Shown here piece after piece: positions 9,176-19,066 of a stretch of 47,667 nt of DNA. Within the stretch, counting starts at the first letter, position 1. Each line of letters begins with the position of its first letter. Source of the stretch: an uncultured Pelagibacteraceae bacterium. Its GTDB lineage: Bacteria > Pseudomonadota > Alphaproteobacteria > Pelagibacterales > Pelagibacteraceae. Location: positions 1 to 47,667 of the forward strand of contig CACPBH010000004.1 in the NCBI GenBank assembly GCA_902632145.1, in the 5' to 3' direction. The notes under the pieces were generated by a model, which was not told the DNA's origin, ran no database searches, and was given only the letters and a program-made list of their open reading frames with translations. A program made the position numbers and the translations under genes.

Positions 9176-9379
9176 ATGGCAAAAATACAATTAAATGGAA
9201 AGAAAATCACTATAAAATTAAAATTTACTATAATGGATTTATTAATTAAGTATAATTTAGATAAAAAGAAAATAGCAGTCGAGTACAATGGCACTATCAT
9301 TCCTAAATCGGAGTATAAAAAAAAGTATTTAAAAAATAATGACTCTTTAGAAATAGTTCATTTTATAGGAGGAGGTTAA
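9176..9379 (+). CDS. thiS: Sulfur carrier protein ThiS
   Basis: A 67-residue ubiquitin-like protein starting at the ATG at 9176; an in-frame TTG at 9161 would add five residues but is less likely. It begins [11 protein letters not shown], has the [13 protein letters not shown] segment typical of ThiS, and ends in IVHFIGGG. The terminal Gly-Gly is adenylated and then thiocarboxylated to supply sulfur for thiamin thiazole. The codons for the final glycines (gga gga ggt) also form the Shine-Dalgarno sequence of thiG. No ThiF, ThiE, ThiO or ThiC is nearby. Confidence 0.88.
   Translation: MAKIQLNGKKITIKLKFTIMDLLIKYNLDKKKIAVEYNGTIIPKSEYKKKYLKNNDSLEIVHFIGGG
9368..9376 (+). promoter_or_regulatory. 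thiG ribosome binding site inside the ThiS Gly tail codons
   Basis: GGAGGAGGT encodes the last three glycines of ThiS and is also a near-perfect Shine-Dalgarno sequence. It lies a few bases before the TTG start of thiG at 9381. Strong SD sequences are scarce in this AT-rich window, which makes this one stand out. It supports the TTG start. Confidence 0.7.
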
Positions 9380-9380
9380 A

Positions 9381-10154
9381 TTGAAGAGTGATTTTTTAAA
9401 AATATCTAAAACTAAATTAAAATCAAGATTAATCGTTGGTACTGGAAAATATAAAAGTTTTAAAGAAACCGCAAATGCTATTAAAGCCTCTGGTGCAGAT
9501 ATGATAACTGTTGCTGTAAGACGTGTGAATATTGTAGATAAAAGAAAACCAATGCTCACAGATTACTTGAATCAAAAAAAAATAAAATTATTACCTAACA
9601 CTGCTGGATGTTACACTTCTGATGAAGCTTTAAGAACTTTAAGGTTAGCTCGCGAAATGGGTGGTTGGAAGTTGGTCAAACTAGAAGTTTTAGGTGATAA
9701 AAAAACTCTTTATCCTAATATGATGGAAACAATTCTTTCAACAAAAATTCTCGTCAAAGAGGGTTTTAAAGTAATGGTTTATTGCACAGACGATCCATCA
9801 TTAGCAAAGAAACTAGAAGACTGTGGGGCTTCGGCTATCATGCCATTAGCTTCTCCTATTGGTTCCGGTCTTGGGTTTCAAAATACAGAAAATATCTCTT
9901 TAATCATTAAACAAGCTAAAGTGCCTGTAATCGTTGATGCAGGAATTGGGACCGCCTCAGATGCTACTATTGCTATGGAATTAGGTTGCGATGGAGTATT
10001 AATAAATAGTGCAATCGCTAATGCGAAAAAACCAATTTTAATGGCTAGAGCTTTTAAAGACGCAGTTATTTCAGGAAGAAATGCTTTTTTAGCCGGGAGA
10101 ATGAAAAAAAATATTTTTGCTTCGCCTAGTTCACCTTTAAAAGGTTTAATTTAA
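9381..10154 (+). CDS. thiG: Thiazole synthase
   Basis: A 257-residue TIM-barrel enzyme that condenses DXP, dehydroglycine and ThiS-thiocarboxylate into the thiazole phosphate of thiamin. Conserved segments are [48 protein letters not shown] with the Schiff-base Lys100, [27 protein letters not shown], and [11 protein letters not shown] near the C-terminus. The start is TTG, chosen because the SD sequence in the end of thiS is correctly spaced. It overlaps the convergent RNase E/G gene by nine bases. Presence of thiSG without thiC nearby fits the pyrimidine auxotrophy reported for SAR11. Confidence 0.95.
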   Translation: MKSDFLKISKTKLKSRLIVGTGKYKSFKETANAIKASGADMITVAVRRVNIVDKRKPMLTDYLNQKKIKLLPNTAGCYTSDEALRTLRLAREMGGWKLVKLEVLGDKKTLYPNMMETILSTKILVKEGFKVMVYCTDDPSLAKKLEDCGASAIMPLASPIGSGLGFQNTENISLIIKQAKVPVIVDAGIGTASDATIAMELGCDGVLINSAIANAKKPILMARAFKDAVISGRNAFLAGRMKKNIFASPSSPLKGLI

Positions 10155-12002
10155 TTTCTTTTTTCTTCTCACCCATAAAGTTCTTAAATTTTTTTTTATT
10201 TTTGTTTTTTTTGAGGGTGTCTTTACTTTCTTTGTCTGTTTTATTTCTCTTATCTTAACTTTCTTCTCTAAAACTTTTAATTTTATTCCGTTAAAATTTT
10301 CTACTTTATTAATTAATTTTTTTGATTTGTTTAATAAATCAATCCTATATTCTGGAATAATGAACTTATCGTCAGATAATATTTCAATTTTTAATGAATA
10401 TTTTTTTTGAAAAAGTTTTAATTCCTCAATAAGATTATTCTCAATAAAAAGCTTTACTTTTTCAGGAACGTATGTTTTTAAAATTTTAACTTTCTCAGTA
10501 AATGCCAAATATTGTATTTTTTTACATATTTTTTGAGCAAATGACCCAAGTGATAATTGAGTTTCCCATTTGATGGAGCCTTCTCTTAATCTCTGTCTTG
10601 TCATTTCTAAAAGTCCGAAATTACTTATTTTTCCAATTTGAATTCTAGCTCTATCTTTTCTGATGCTTTCTCTCATTTTTCTCTCAACTATACGTCTGTT
10701 ATAAAAATTAATCATATCGATAAAATCTATTACAATTAATCCTGATAAATCTCTTAGCTTAATCTGGTGGGCGATTTCCTCTGCAGCTTCTAAATTTGTA
10801 TTAAGTGCAGTTTTTTCAATATTAATTTGTTTAGTTGACTGCCCAGAATTAATATCTATGGAGACTAAAGCTTCTGTGGGATTAATGACTAAATATCCAC
10901 CCGATTTAAGTTTTACAGTAGGCTCAAAAATATTATTTAGCTCTTTTTCAATGTTTGCGTCATGAAACAAAGGTATTTTGCCTCGGTATTTTTTAATATT
11001 TTTTACATTTTTTGGCATTAAATCTTTCATAAATTTTTTTGCTTTCTGGTATGCATCATTTCCCTCAATATAAATATTTTTTGTTTCGTTATCATAAATA
11101 TCTCTCAAGGTTCGCTTAATAATATCTCCCTCTTCATAAACCAAAGATGGAGCATTGGACTCAAGAGCTTTTTCTTTAATTGCGTCCCATGTTTTCAATA
11201 TACTTTGAAAATCTTTTTCTATTTCATTTCTTGTTTTATTTGCACCCGCAGTTCTTACAATTACACCCATGGTGTTCGGTATGCTTATATCATTGAGGAT
11301 ATCTCTTATTTTTTGTCTATCTGAAGAATTAAATATTTTTCTAGATATGCCCCCACCTTTTGGTGTGTTAGGCATTAGCACCATATATTTTCCAGCCAAA
11401 GAGATAAAAGTTGTAAGTGCTGCACCTTTTTGCCCTCTTTCCTCTTTTATTACTTGTACAAGAATTACCTGACCAGGTTTTATAACTTCTTGAATCCTAT
11501 ACCTTTTAATTCCAAACGAGGTTTTTACTTCATCTCTAAATTTTCTTTTTTGTTCAATTTCTTTATTGTTTGTATTACTACTATTTTTTATATTATCCTC
11601 GGACTTAACTATTGTTTCTTCCTCATCATTTTTATGATCGATATTCTCAATTGAATTATTAACGTCAGAATTTTCCTCGGCATTATCTACAGTTTTATTC
11701 TTTAAATCTTCTCTAATTTTTTCTTCTGCAATTCTAATTCTCTCTTTATCTTCAGAAGGGAGTTGATAGTAGTCAGATTGAATATCATTAAATGCGAGAA
11801 AACCATGTCTATTTCTACCGAAATTAACAAACGCAGCCTGAAGCGAAGGTTCGACTCTACTAATTGTTCCTAAATATATGTTATTTTTAAAATTTAAATT
11901 ATTTTTATCTTCAAATTCATATTCTTCAATTGAATTTTCTGATTTAAGCACAATTCGTGTTTCATTAGGATGCGATGCATCAATGTATAAATTTTTTTCC
12001 AT
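10146..12002 (-). CDS. rne: Ribonuclease E/G family endoribonuclease lacking the Zn-link
   Basis: A 618-residue RNase E/G-type enzyme. An S1 domain ([22 protein letters not shown], 41-62, continuing about 165-200) is interrupted at about 84-158 by an acidic, Asn-rich insertion. The catalytic core carries SIDINSG and VIDFIDM, giving the metal ligands Asp383 and Asp426, spaced 43 apart as in E. coli RNase E. The Zn-link motif CPxC expected after MTRQRLR is absent; only one cysteine (Cys493) lies in that region. The C-terminus ends in a short Lys-rich tail, with no long degradosome scaffold. The assignment as rne rather than rng rests on position upstream of mrcA/prfB and on the S1 insertion; rng is possible. 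Confidence 0.85.
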   Translation of the reverse strand: MEKNLYIDASHPNETRIVLKSENSIEEYEFEDKNNLNFKNNIYLGTISRVEPSLQAAFVNFGRNRHGFLAFNDIQSDYYQLPSEDKERIRIAEEKIREDLKNKTVDNAEENSDVNNSIENIDHKNDEEETIVKSEDNIKNSSNTNNKEIEQKRKFRDEVKTSFGIKRYRIQEVIKPGQVILVQVIKEERGQKGAALTTFISLAGKYMVLMPNTPKGGGISRKIFNSSDRQKIRDILNDISIPNTMGVIVRTAGANKTRNEIEKDFQSILKTWDAIKEKALESNAPSLVYEEGDIIKRTLRDIYDNETKNIYIEGNDAYQKAKKFMKDLMPKNVKNIKKYRGKIPLFHDANIEKELNNIFEPTVKLKSGGYLVINPTEALVSIDINSGQSTKQINIEKTALNTNLEAAEEIAHQIKLRDLSGLIVIDFIDMINFYNRRIVERKMRESIRKDRARIQIGKISNFGLLEMTRQRLREGSIKWETQLSLGSFAQKICKKIQYLAFTEKVKILKTYVPEKVKLFIENNLIEELKLFQKKYSLKIEILSDDKFIIPEYRIDLLNKSKKLINKVENFNGIKLKVLEKKVKIREIKQTKKVKTPSKKTKIKKNLRTLWVRRKKKLN

Positions 12003-12144
12003 TTTAGTTGAATTCCTTTTAATTTTTTGAAATCTGTGAATTTTAAATATGTCATATCTTTATTTTATACAATTTTTCAGATAAATACAGTCAATTAAAT
12101 TCTTAATGCCTAAAGAAAGTCAAATTTATTAATAAAATAGGTTT
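12003..12144. promoter_or_regulatory. Divergent rne/mrcA intergenic region
   Basis: A 142-base AT-rich gap between the rne and mrcA starts. It must hold the promoters of both genes. I could not identify elements strong enough to place them. No stem-loop or recognisable regulatory RNA was seen. Confidence 0.35.
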
Positions 12145-14508
12145 ATGTTTAAATTTATTAACTTTTCAGCAAAGTTTCTTATCTTATTTGCAATAATTCT
12201 ACTTATTTTTAGTTTGTCTACACTATGGTATTTTTCTATAGGGCTTCCTGACTATAAAAAATTGTCAAATTATCAACCACCGATTTCTAGTAGAGTTTAT
12301 TCACAGGATGGTAAACTAATCGCTGAGTATGCCTTACAGAAGAGGTTGTTTGTTCCATATGAGTCAATACCTGAAAAAGTTATAAATTCCTTTTTATCAG
12401 CAGAAGATAAAAATTTTTTTAATCACCCGGGTATAGATGCAAAAGGTATTTTGAGAGCAATATTCAATAATCTTAAAAATATTTCACAGAATAAAAGATT
12501 AGAGGGAGCATCTACAATTACACAACAAGTAGCAAAAAACTTTCTCTTAACTAATGAAGTTTCAATGAAAAGAAAAATAAAAGAAGCTATATTAGCCTTT
12601 AGAATTGAGAGAGCTTATTCAAAAGAAAGAATTTTAGAATTATATTTGAACCAAATTTATCTTGGTCAAGGAACCTACGGTATTGCCGCAGCAAGTTTAG
12701 AGTATTTTGATAAATCAATCAAAGAATTAAGCTATCCTGATGCTGCACTTCTTGCTGCTTTACCAAAAGCCCCAAGTAAATATAATCCTTACAGGTATCC
12801 TGATGTTGGAAAATTTAGAAGAAATTTAGTATTAAAAAATCTTAAAGATAATAATTTTATCACAAAAAAAGATCTTGAGTTATTTCAAAACTCAAACTTG
12901 AACCTAAAAAAAAGAAAAATTGAGATTGTAAATGAGGCTAACTCTTATACAGAGGAAGTGAGAAGATCAGTGAATGAAAACTATGGCTTTGAAAAATTAT
13001 ATTCTCAGGGCTTGAGTATCAAAACACCTCTGAATATAAACTATCAAATCCAAGCTTTAAAATCTTTGCGAGAAGGAATTGAAGATTATGATAGAAGAAG
13101 AGGCTGGAGAGGCGCAATAACAAATAAACTTAATGATAAAAATTGGAAAAATAAAATTGAAAAATATAAATTAGACCCAACTTTATCATGGCATTTTGCC
13201 GAAATTATTAGCGTAGACAACGATAAAGTAAATTTCAAAACTATAAAACAAAATAAAAAAAATGCCGTCTCTAACCAAATATTATTTGATGATTTAAAAT
13301 GGATTATCCCAAAAAAAAAAACAATTTCCGATAAACTTAAAGTTGGTGATATAATTTTTGTAAAAAAAAATGGCGATAGATGGAAATTAAAACAATACCC
13401 TAAGGTCAATGGAGGCATAGTCGCAATAGAACCGTTTACAGGGGATGTTAAAGCTTTGGTTGGAGGATTTAATTATAAATCAAGTGAATTTAATAGAGTA
13501 ACTCAAGCAAAAAGGCAACCTGGTTCTGCTTTTAAACCAATTGTTTATGCAGCCGCTTTAGAAAATGGATTTGCTCCCAACACTATAATCTTAGACGCTC
13601 CTTTTGTAGAAAGTCAAGGAGTGGGATTAAAAAACTGGAAACCTGAAAACTATGGAAAAAAATTTTATGGACCAACTACATTGAGAAAAGGAATTGAGTA
13701 TTCAAGAAACTTGATGACAGTCAGAATCGCTAAAATACTAGGTTTAAATAAAATTTTTGATTTATCTAAAAAATTAAATGTTTATGAAGAAATACCTGAG
13801 CTATTATCTGTATCGCTAGGTGCCGCTGAAACAAGTTTAATTAATTTAACATCTGCTTACGCTCCATTTGTTAATGGTGGAATTAAGATTGAACCAAAAC
13901 TCATTTCTAGAATCCAAGATAGAAGAGGAAAAACAATTTTTTCGACAAAAAGTAGAGAGTGTTTAGGTTGCGATAAATTTATAAATGGCTCTGATGAATA
14001 CCCAATTATTAAAAATATGAATGAGAGAGTGATGAGTGAGGAAACTGCATATCAAATGGTCACAATTTTAAATGGTGCTGTTAAAAGAGGTACAGCAAAA
14101 AAATTAAAATCTCTTAAAGTACCAATAGCCGGAAAAACTGGCACAACAAATGATAATTATGATGCATGGTTTATAGGGTTTACGTCAAATTTAGTTGTTG
14201 GAGTTTATATTGGATTTGATAATCCAAAAACCTTGGGAAAATTTGAAACTGGTTCAAAGGTAGCATTACCTGTATTTAAAAATTTTATTGAAAATTCACT
14301 ATTTAAAGAGGATTTTGATGAGTTTAAAATACCTAAAAATATTTATCTTACCTCTCTAAACTATGATACAGGTCAAAAATCTTCACTTAAAGATAAGAAT
14401 ATTATCATCGAGGCCTTAAAATTAAAAGATATTAACAATTTAAATAATAACGACTTAATATCAATTAATGATCGTGATACATTGATAAAATTTAGACAGT
14501 TTTACTAA
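12145..14508 (+). CDS. mrcA: Penicillin-binding protein 1A (bifunctional transglycosylase/transpeptidase)
   Basis: A 787-residue class A PBP that polymerises and cross-links peptidoglycan. A single N-terminal membrane anchor spans about 9-32. The GT51 domain has AEDKNFFNHPG with catalytic Glu87 and GASTITQQVAKN at 121-132. The transpeptidase domain has PGSAFKP with Ser461 and Lys464, the SRN motif (in EYSRNL) and KTGT at 664-667. An OB-like insertion, rich in Lys and Asn, lies around 310-420. The stop overlaps the prfB start by one base. Many alphaproteobacteria have an amiC amidase gene between rne and mrcA (from memory); here only 142 bases separate them. The promoter must be in that gap, which also serves rne. 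Confidence 0.96.
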   Translation: MFKFINFSAKFLILFAIILLIFSLSTLWYFSIGLPDYKKLSNYQPPISSRVYSQDGKLIAEYALQKRLFVPYESIPEKVINSFLSAEDKNFFNHPGIDAKGILRAIFNNLKNISQNKRLEGASTITQQVAKNFLLTNEVSMKRKIKEAILAFRIERAYSKERILELYLNQIYLGQGTYGIAAASLEYFDKSIKELSYPDAALLAALPKAPSKYNPYRYPDVGKFRRNLVLKNLKDNNFITKKDLELFQNSNLNLKKRKIEIVNEANSYTEEVRRSVNENYGFEKLYSQGLSIKTPLNINYQIQALKSLREGIEDYDRRRGWRGAITNKLNDKNWKNKIEKYKLDPTLSWHFAEIISVDNDKVNFKTIKQNKKNAVSNQILFDDLKWIIPKKKTISDKLKVGDIIFVKKNGDRWKLKQYPKVNGGIVAIEPFTGDVKALVGGFNYKSSEFNRVTQAKRQPGSAFKPIVYAAALENGFAPNTIILDAPFVESQGVGLKNWKPENYGKKFYGPTTLRKGIEYSRNLMTVRIAKILGLNKIFDLSKKLNVYEEIPELLSVSLGAAETSLINLTSAYAPFVNGGIKIEPKLISRIQDRRGKTIFSTKSRECLGCDKFINGSDEYPIIKNMNERVMSEETAYQMVTILNGAVKRGTAKKLKSLKVPIAGKTGTTNDNYDAWFIGFTSNLVVGVYIGFDNPKTLGKFETGSKVALPVFKNFIENSLFKEDFDEFKIPKNIYLTSLNYDTGQKSSLKDKNIIIEALKLKDINNLNNNDLISINDRDTLIKFRQFY

Positions 14509-15597
14509 TGGAAAATATTGAAAATAAATTATTAAAAATAGAAGGTACTCTTAAAAATATAAGGGGGTATCTTTGATAAAAACAAGGTAAAAGATAAACT
14601 TGAAGAGATAGAAAAAACACTACAGCAAGAAAATTTCTGGAAAAATAAAGATATTGTAAAAAAGACGGTAAAACAAAAAAAAATTTTTGAAGAAATTCTC
14701 TCATCCTATAATAATTATTTTTTAGAAACATCTAATATAAAAGATTTATTTAAACTGGCCTCAGAAGAAAAAAATGAGGAAATAATAAAAGATTGTAATG
14801 ATAAAATAGATGAAATTCAGAGCAATCTTAAAAAAATTGAGATCAGCTGTTTTTTGTCAGGCGAAAACGATGAGTTGAATATATTTTTAGAAATACACGC
14901 TGGAGCAGGTGGCACCGAAAGTCAAGACTGGGCCGATATGTTAAGGCGTATGTATATGAAATGGTTTGATAAGAAAGGGTATAAATATCAGATAATAAGT
15001 GAACATAAAGGAGAAGAGGCTGGCATTAAATCTTCAACAATCAAAGCCGAGGGAAACTACTTATATGGTTTAATGAGAGCAGAGTCAGGCGTACATAGGT
15101 TAGTAAGAATATCTCCATTTGATAGTGGAGCTCGAAGGCACACCAGTTTTGCTAGCGTATGGGTCTATCCTTCAATTGATGATGATATTAAAATTCAAAT
15201 TGATGAAAAAGATTTGAGAATAGATACCTACAGGTCTAGTGGCGCAGGAGGACAACATGTAAATACTACTGATAGTGCTGTAAGAATAACACATTTACCA
15301 ACAAAAATTGTAGTTCAGTGTCAAAATGAGAGATCTCAACATAAGAATAAAGAAACTTGTTTTAAGATGTTGAGAGCGAGATTATATGAAAATGAAATGC
15401 AAAAAAGAGAAGAAGAAAACCAAAAAGAACTAAATGCCAAAACAGATATTGGCTGGGGCCATCAAATTAGGTCTTACGTGTTGCAGCCATATCAATTAGT
15501 AAAAGATTTAAGGAATAAATTAGAAAGTACAAATCCATCAAGCGTATTGGATGGAAATATAGATTTATTTATTGAGGAAGGAATAAAAAATAAATAA
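14508..15597 (+). CDS. prfB: Peptide chain release factor 2, with programmed +1 frameshift
   Basis: RF2 is encoded in two frames: 14508-14573, then 14575-15597 after skipping T14574. The first 22 codons end AGG GGG TAT CTT TGA, the classical slippage site: an internal SD, CTT, and an in-frame TGA stop that RF2 itself decodes. The joined product is 362 residues, the normal RF2 length. The SPF anticodon-like tripeptide at 202-204 identifies RF2, which reads UGA and UAA, and GGQ is at 247-249. The start shares one base with the mrcA stop. A simple ORF call from the internal ATG at 14854 would miss about 115 residues, including the coiled-coil domain 1. Confidence 0.96.
14562..14577 (+). promoter_or_regulatory. 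prfB autoregulatory frameshift site
   Basis: The sequence is AGGGGG, then TAT, CTT and TGA followed by T. In the known mechanism, low RF2 slows decoding of the TGA. The ribosome then slips from CTT to TTT with help from the upstream SD-like AGGGGG and continues in the +1 frame. High RF2 terminates at residue 22. Confidence 0.95.
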
Positions 15598-17780
15598 TGA
15601 ATAAACTAATTACAGTAGTTTTTTCACTTGTTTTCATCTTAATAATCTCATTAATAGTTATCCTATCAACAACAGGAATAAAAACTGAAAAATTCAATAA
15701 TTTTATTTCACAAAAGATAAAAGAAAATAATAAAAAAATTGAACTAGATTTAGAGGTAATACAGTTTAAGCTAGATATTAAAGAAGTAAGTTTATTCTTA
15801 GAAACAGATAGACCAAAAATTTATTACAGAAATATTTTAATTCCATCAAGTAAAATTAAAGTCTACTTAGACTTTTTATCAATTTTTAAATCTGAGGTAA
15901 AAATAAAAAAGGTAAATTTAAGTTTAGATCAAATCAGTGTTAATCAATTAAAAATTCTTTCAAAATCTTTTAAGCCCTCGAATTTTCAGAGTTTCGTGAA
16001 AAATAAGCTCATCGAAGGAAGAATTGATTCAGAAATTGAGTTTTATTTAGACAAAGGTAATACACTAAATAATTTTATTGCAAGAGGACAAGTTTCAGAT
16101 TTAAGAATAGGAATTTCCAAAGATTTGGAATTAAAGGAGACATCTTTTGCATTTTTTGCAGACCGAACTGATATACTTTTAAAAAATTTTTTTGGAAAAA
16201 CAGAATTATTTTCAATTAAAGAAGGTGATTTAAAAGCAGACCTCACTTCAGAAATTAAAATTGAGTCAAATTTTTTGTCTTATATAAACTTAAATAGAGA
16301 GATCAAAAAACTTCAAAAACTCTTACCACACTTAAGTTTTGTAAAAAATCTTTCAAATGTAAAAGCAGAGTTAAATAATAGCCTAATATTAAATTTTGAC
16401 AAAACATACAAACTTAAAAATTTTGATTATAAAAATAAGGGAAAAATTATAAATACTAATTTTGATCTAAATGATTTGAATTTTGATTATTTTAAAAATA
16501 AAAATTTAACAAAATTATCTATATTTGACTCTGATGTTAAAACAAATTTAAATTCACAACAAAATTTTGTTAATTTTACAGGAAAATATTCTTTGAATGA
16601 AGGTAGGAAGTTAGACTTTGATATATCTCAATCGATCAAAAATGAATTATTAAATTTAAAATTTAGCGCCGATTTTGATGAGTTATTAGAATTTGAGCTT
16701 ATCAATTACTCGAAAAAAAAAGGTGATGTAGCAAATGTAAGTTTTGATCTAAATAAAGATAAAAACTCTATCAAAATGAACCAGATTGATTTCAAGGATG
16801 GGGAAAATTCATTTGTTCTTAATGGCGCTGAATTTTCTAATGGAAAATTATTACTATTAGATAAACTTTTAGTCAAAACTTTTAAAGATGATGTAAAAAA
16901 CAATGATTTTAAGATACTTTTTGAAAACGATATTTTTGTCCAAGGAGAGAAATTTGATGCAAGCAATTTGCAAAAAGTATTGAATAAAAATACAAATAAA
17001 AATATTTTCTCTAACATTTCAAAAAATATAGAAATTAATTTAAGTAACATAATTATTCCAGTTTCTGAAAAATTAGAAAACTTTAAGCTAATTGGAAAAA
17101 TTGAAAAAGGGCAATTTGTTAAAATTTCATCAAAAGGCGACTTTGGTAATAATAATTTCCTAGATATAACAATGAAAAGTATTAAAAAAGATAATAAAAA
17201 ATACCTAGAAATATATTCAGATTTAACTAAGCCGTTATTAACAGAATACAATTTTTTCAAAGGATTAAGCGGCGGAAATCTTCTATTTTCATCAATTATT
17301 GAAAAAAATTTCTCTACCTCAAAATTAAAAATTGAAAAGTTTAAAGTAACAAATGCTCCGGGGATGGTAAAATTGTTGTCTCTTGCTGATTTAGGCGGTT
17401 TGGCAGATTTAGCTGAAGGTGAAGGAATATCATTTGATGTTCTTGAAATAAATATGGAAAAAAATCAAGACACTTTGAAATTGAATGAGATCCTCGCTCT
17501 TGGCCCAAGCATATCGGTTATAATGGATGGTTATCAAACTTCAAACTTAACCAGTTTAAGAGGTACATTAGTTCCAGCAAAAACATTAAATAAAATGATT
17601 TCTAAAATTCCTGTAATAGGAGATATAGTTATACCTAAAGAAGTAGGTGAAGGATTATTTGGAATTAGTTTTAAAATGAAAGGTCCTCCAGGTAAAATTA
17701 AAACAACCATAAACCCTATTAAGACTATTACGCCAAGATTTATACAAAAAATAATTGATAGAAAAAAAGTTGCTAAATAA
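15597..17780 (+). CDS. AsmA/YhdP-like membrane-anchored protein
   Basis: A 727-residue protein with an N-terminal membrane anchor at about 4-25 and a long periplasmic body of beta-rich, Asn/Lys/Phe-rich sequence. The C-terminal 130 residues are the most conserved: APGMVKLLSLADLGGLAD, then GEGISFDVLEINM, LALGPSISVIMDGY, GTLVPAKTLN and IPVIGDIV. This resembles the AsmA-like C-terminal domain of YhdP/AsmA proteins. In E. coli, members of this superfamily move phospholipids between the inner and outer membranes. The start overlaps the prfB stop by one base, and the end overlaps tyrS by eight on the other strand. The superfamily is clear; the precise role is inferred. Confidence 0.75.
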   Translation: MNKLITVVFSLVFILIISLIVILSTTGIKTEKFNNFISQKIKENNKKIELDLEVIQFKLDIKEVSLFLETDRPKIYYRNILIPSSKIKVYLDFLSIFKSEVKIKKVNLSLDQISVNQLKILSKSFKPSNFQSFVKNKLIEGRIDSEIEFYLDKGNTLNNFIARGQVSDLRIGISKDLELKETSFAFFADRTDILLKNFFGKTELFSIKEGDLKADLTSEIKIESNFLSYINLNREIKKLQKLLPHLSFVKNLSNVKAELNNSLILNFDKTYKLKNFDYKNKGKIINTNFDLNDLNFDYFKNKNLTKLSIFDSDVKTNLNSQQNFVNFTGKYSLNEGRKLDFDISQSIKNELLNLKFSADFDELLEFELINYSKKKGDVANVSFDLNKDKNSIKMNQIDFKDGENSFVLNGAEFSNGKLLLLDKLLVKTFKDDVKNNDFKILFENDIFVQGEKFDASNLQKVLNKNTNKNIFSNISKNIEINLSNIIIPVSEKLENFKLIGKIEKGQFVKISSKGDFGNNNFLDITMKSIKKDNKKYLEIYSDLTKPLLTEYNFFKGLSGGNLLFSSIIEKNFSTSKLKIEKFKVTNAPGMVKLLSLADLGGLADLAEGEGISFDVLEINMEKNQDTLKLNEILALGPSISVIMDGYQTSNLTSLRGTLVPAKTLNKMISKIPVIGDIVIPKEVGEGLFGISFKMKGPPGKIKTTINPIKTITPRFIQKIIDRKKVAK

Positions 17781-19011
17781 TTTTTACCAAATAATGTCTC
17801 TTTTTTCCGCAAGAGATTTTTAAAACTTTATCTTTAAAGTCTTTTTCATTAAGAATTTTTTGATCATCATTTAGCAATATATCATTAATTTTAAGTCCAT
17901 TGCTCTTTATTAATCTTCTGGCTTCACTTTTAGAATTTGTTATTTTGTTTTTAGATAAAAAATTCAAAAAATTAATACCTTGTTTGGCATCTAATGATTT
18001 TACTTTTATTTCAGGAAGATTAGAACTAAAACCTGTGCCCTCAAAAGTATCTCTGGCAGTTAACTCAGCCTTTTTAGATGCTTTTTCACCATGTAAAATT
18101 TTTGTCGCCTCATTTGCTAAAATAATTTTAAGCTTATTAATATTCTTTTCCTTTTCAACAATATTGTTAATTTCATTTGTTTCAATTTCAGTAAAAAAAT
18201 TAAGAAATTTTTTTACATCACGATCATCAGTATTCCTCCAAAATTGCCAATATTCATAAGGGGAAAATAATTCTTCGTTAAGCCATACTGCTCCTTTTTC
18301 AGTCTTTCCCATTTTAGCGCCAGATGCTAAAGTTATGAGGGGAGAAGTTAAACCAAAAGACTCTTTTCTATCTATTCTTCTTATTAATTCCACCCCATTG
18401 ACTATATTTCCCCATTGGTCAGAACCTCCAATTTGAAGTAAACATTTTTTTTTCTTAAATAGTTGATGAAAATCATAGGCTTGCAAAATCATATAATTAA
18501 ACTCCATATAACTTAGAGATTGTTCACGATCTAATCTTAGTTTAACACTATCAAATGTAAGCATTTTATTAATCGTAAAGTGACTACCTACATTTCTTAA
18601 AAACTTGATATAATTTAATTTAGTTAACCATTCAGCATTATTTACAAATATAGGTTTAGTTTTCTTGTTTGAAAAATCTAAAATTTTTTTAAAAACTTTT
18701 TTTATACTTTTTATGTTTCTTTTTATTAGATTTTCTTTTAGAATTTTTCTTGTCTCACTCTTTCCTGAAGGGTCACCAATTAAAGTTGTGCCACCACCCA
18801 ATAAAATTATTGGTCTATGACCGTGTTTTTGCATTAGTTTGAAAATCATTATTTGAAGTAGACTTCCTACATGGAGGCTGTTTGCAGTACAATCAAAGCC
18901 TATATAACCTGATATTGACTTTTTACTACAAAGAGCGTCAAGTTTTTCCAAGTCTGTACATTGGTTCAAGTATCCACGAGACTGCATCTCAGAAAGAAAT
19001 TTATTTTTCAT
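17773..19011 (-). CDS. tyrS: Tyrosyl-tRNA synthetase
   Basis: A 412-residue class I synthetase. The HIGH-type motif is HVGS at 47-50, after GFDCTANSL. The KMSKS loop is KMGKT at 233-237. GGSDQWGNI at 195-203 is the diagnostic TyrRS tyrosine/tRNA segment. The C-terminal 60 residues form the S4-like RNA-binding domain (SEARRLIKSNGLKIND). It attaches tyrosine to tRNA-Tyr in the cytoplasm. The gene stands alone, divergent from anmK across 55 bases. Confidence 0.97.
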   Translation of the reverse strand: MKNKFLSEMQSRGYLNQCTDLEKLDALCSKKSISGYIGFDCTANSLHVGSLLQIMIFKLMQKHGHRPIILLGGGTTLIGDPSGKSETRKILKENLIKRNIKSIKKVFKKILDFSNKKTKPIFVNNAEWLTKLNYIKFLRNVGSHFTINKMLTFDSVKLRLDREQSLSYMEFNYMILQAYDFHQLFKKKKCLLQIGGSDQWGNIVNGVELIRRIDRKESFGLTSPLITLASGAKMGKTEKGAVWLNEELFSPYEYWQFWRNTDDRDVKKFLNFFTEIETNEINNIVEKEKNINKLKIILANEATKILHGEKASKKAELTARDTFEGTGFSSNLPEIKVKSLDAKQGINFLNFLSKNKITNSKSEARRLIKSNGLKINDILLNDDQKILNEKDFKDKVLKISCGKKRHYLVKII

Positions 19012-19066
19012 AGCACAAATAATTAAAACTACTATTATACGAAAATTGTTATAAATAAATAAAAAT

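Noticed and set aside
14492-14731. A 79-codon open frame on the minus strand at the mrcA/prfB junction
   Set aside because: It covers the first part of prfB, which is explained by the programmed frameshift. Its composition is that of an antisense shadow.
16706-17260. A 184-codon open frame on the minus strand within the AsmA-like gene
   Set aside because: It is antisense to a continuous, family-matching gene. It is rich in Phe, Leu and Ser, as expected from reverse-reading AT-rich Lys/Asn sequence, and has no recognisable domain.
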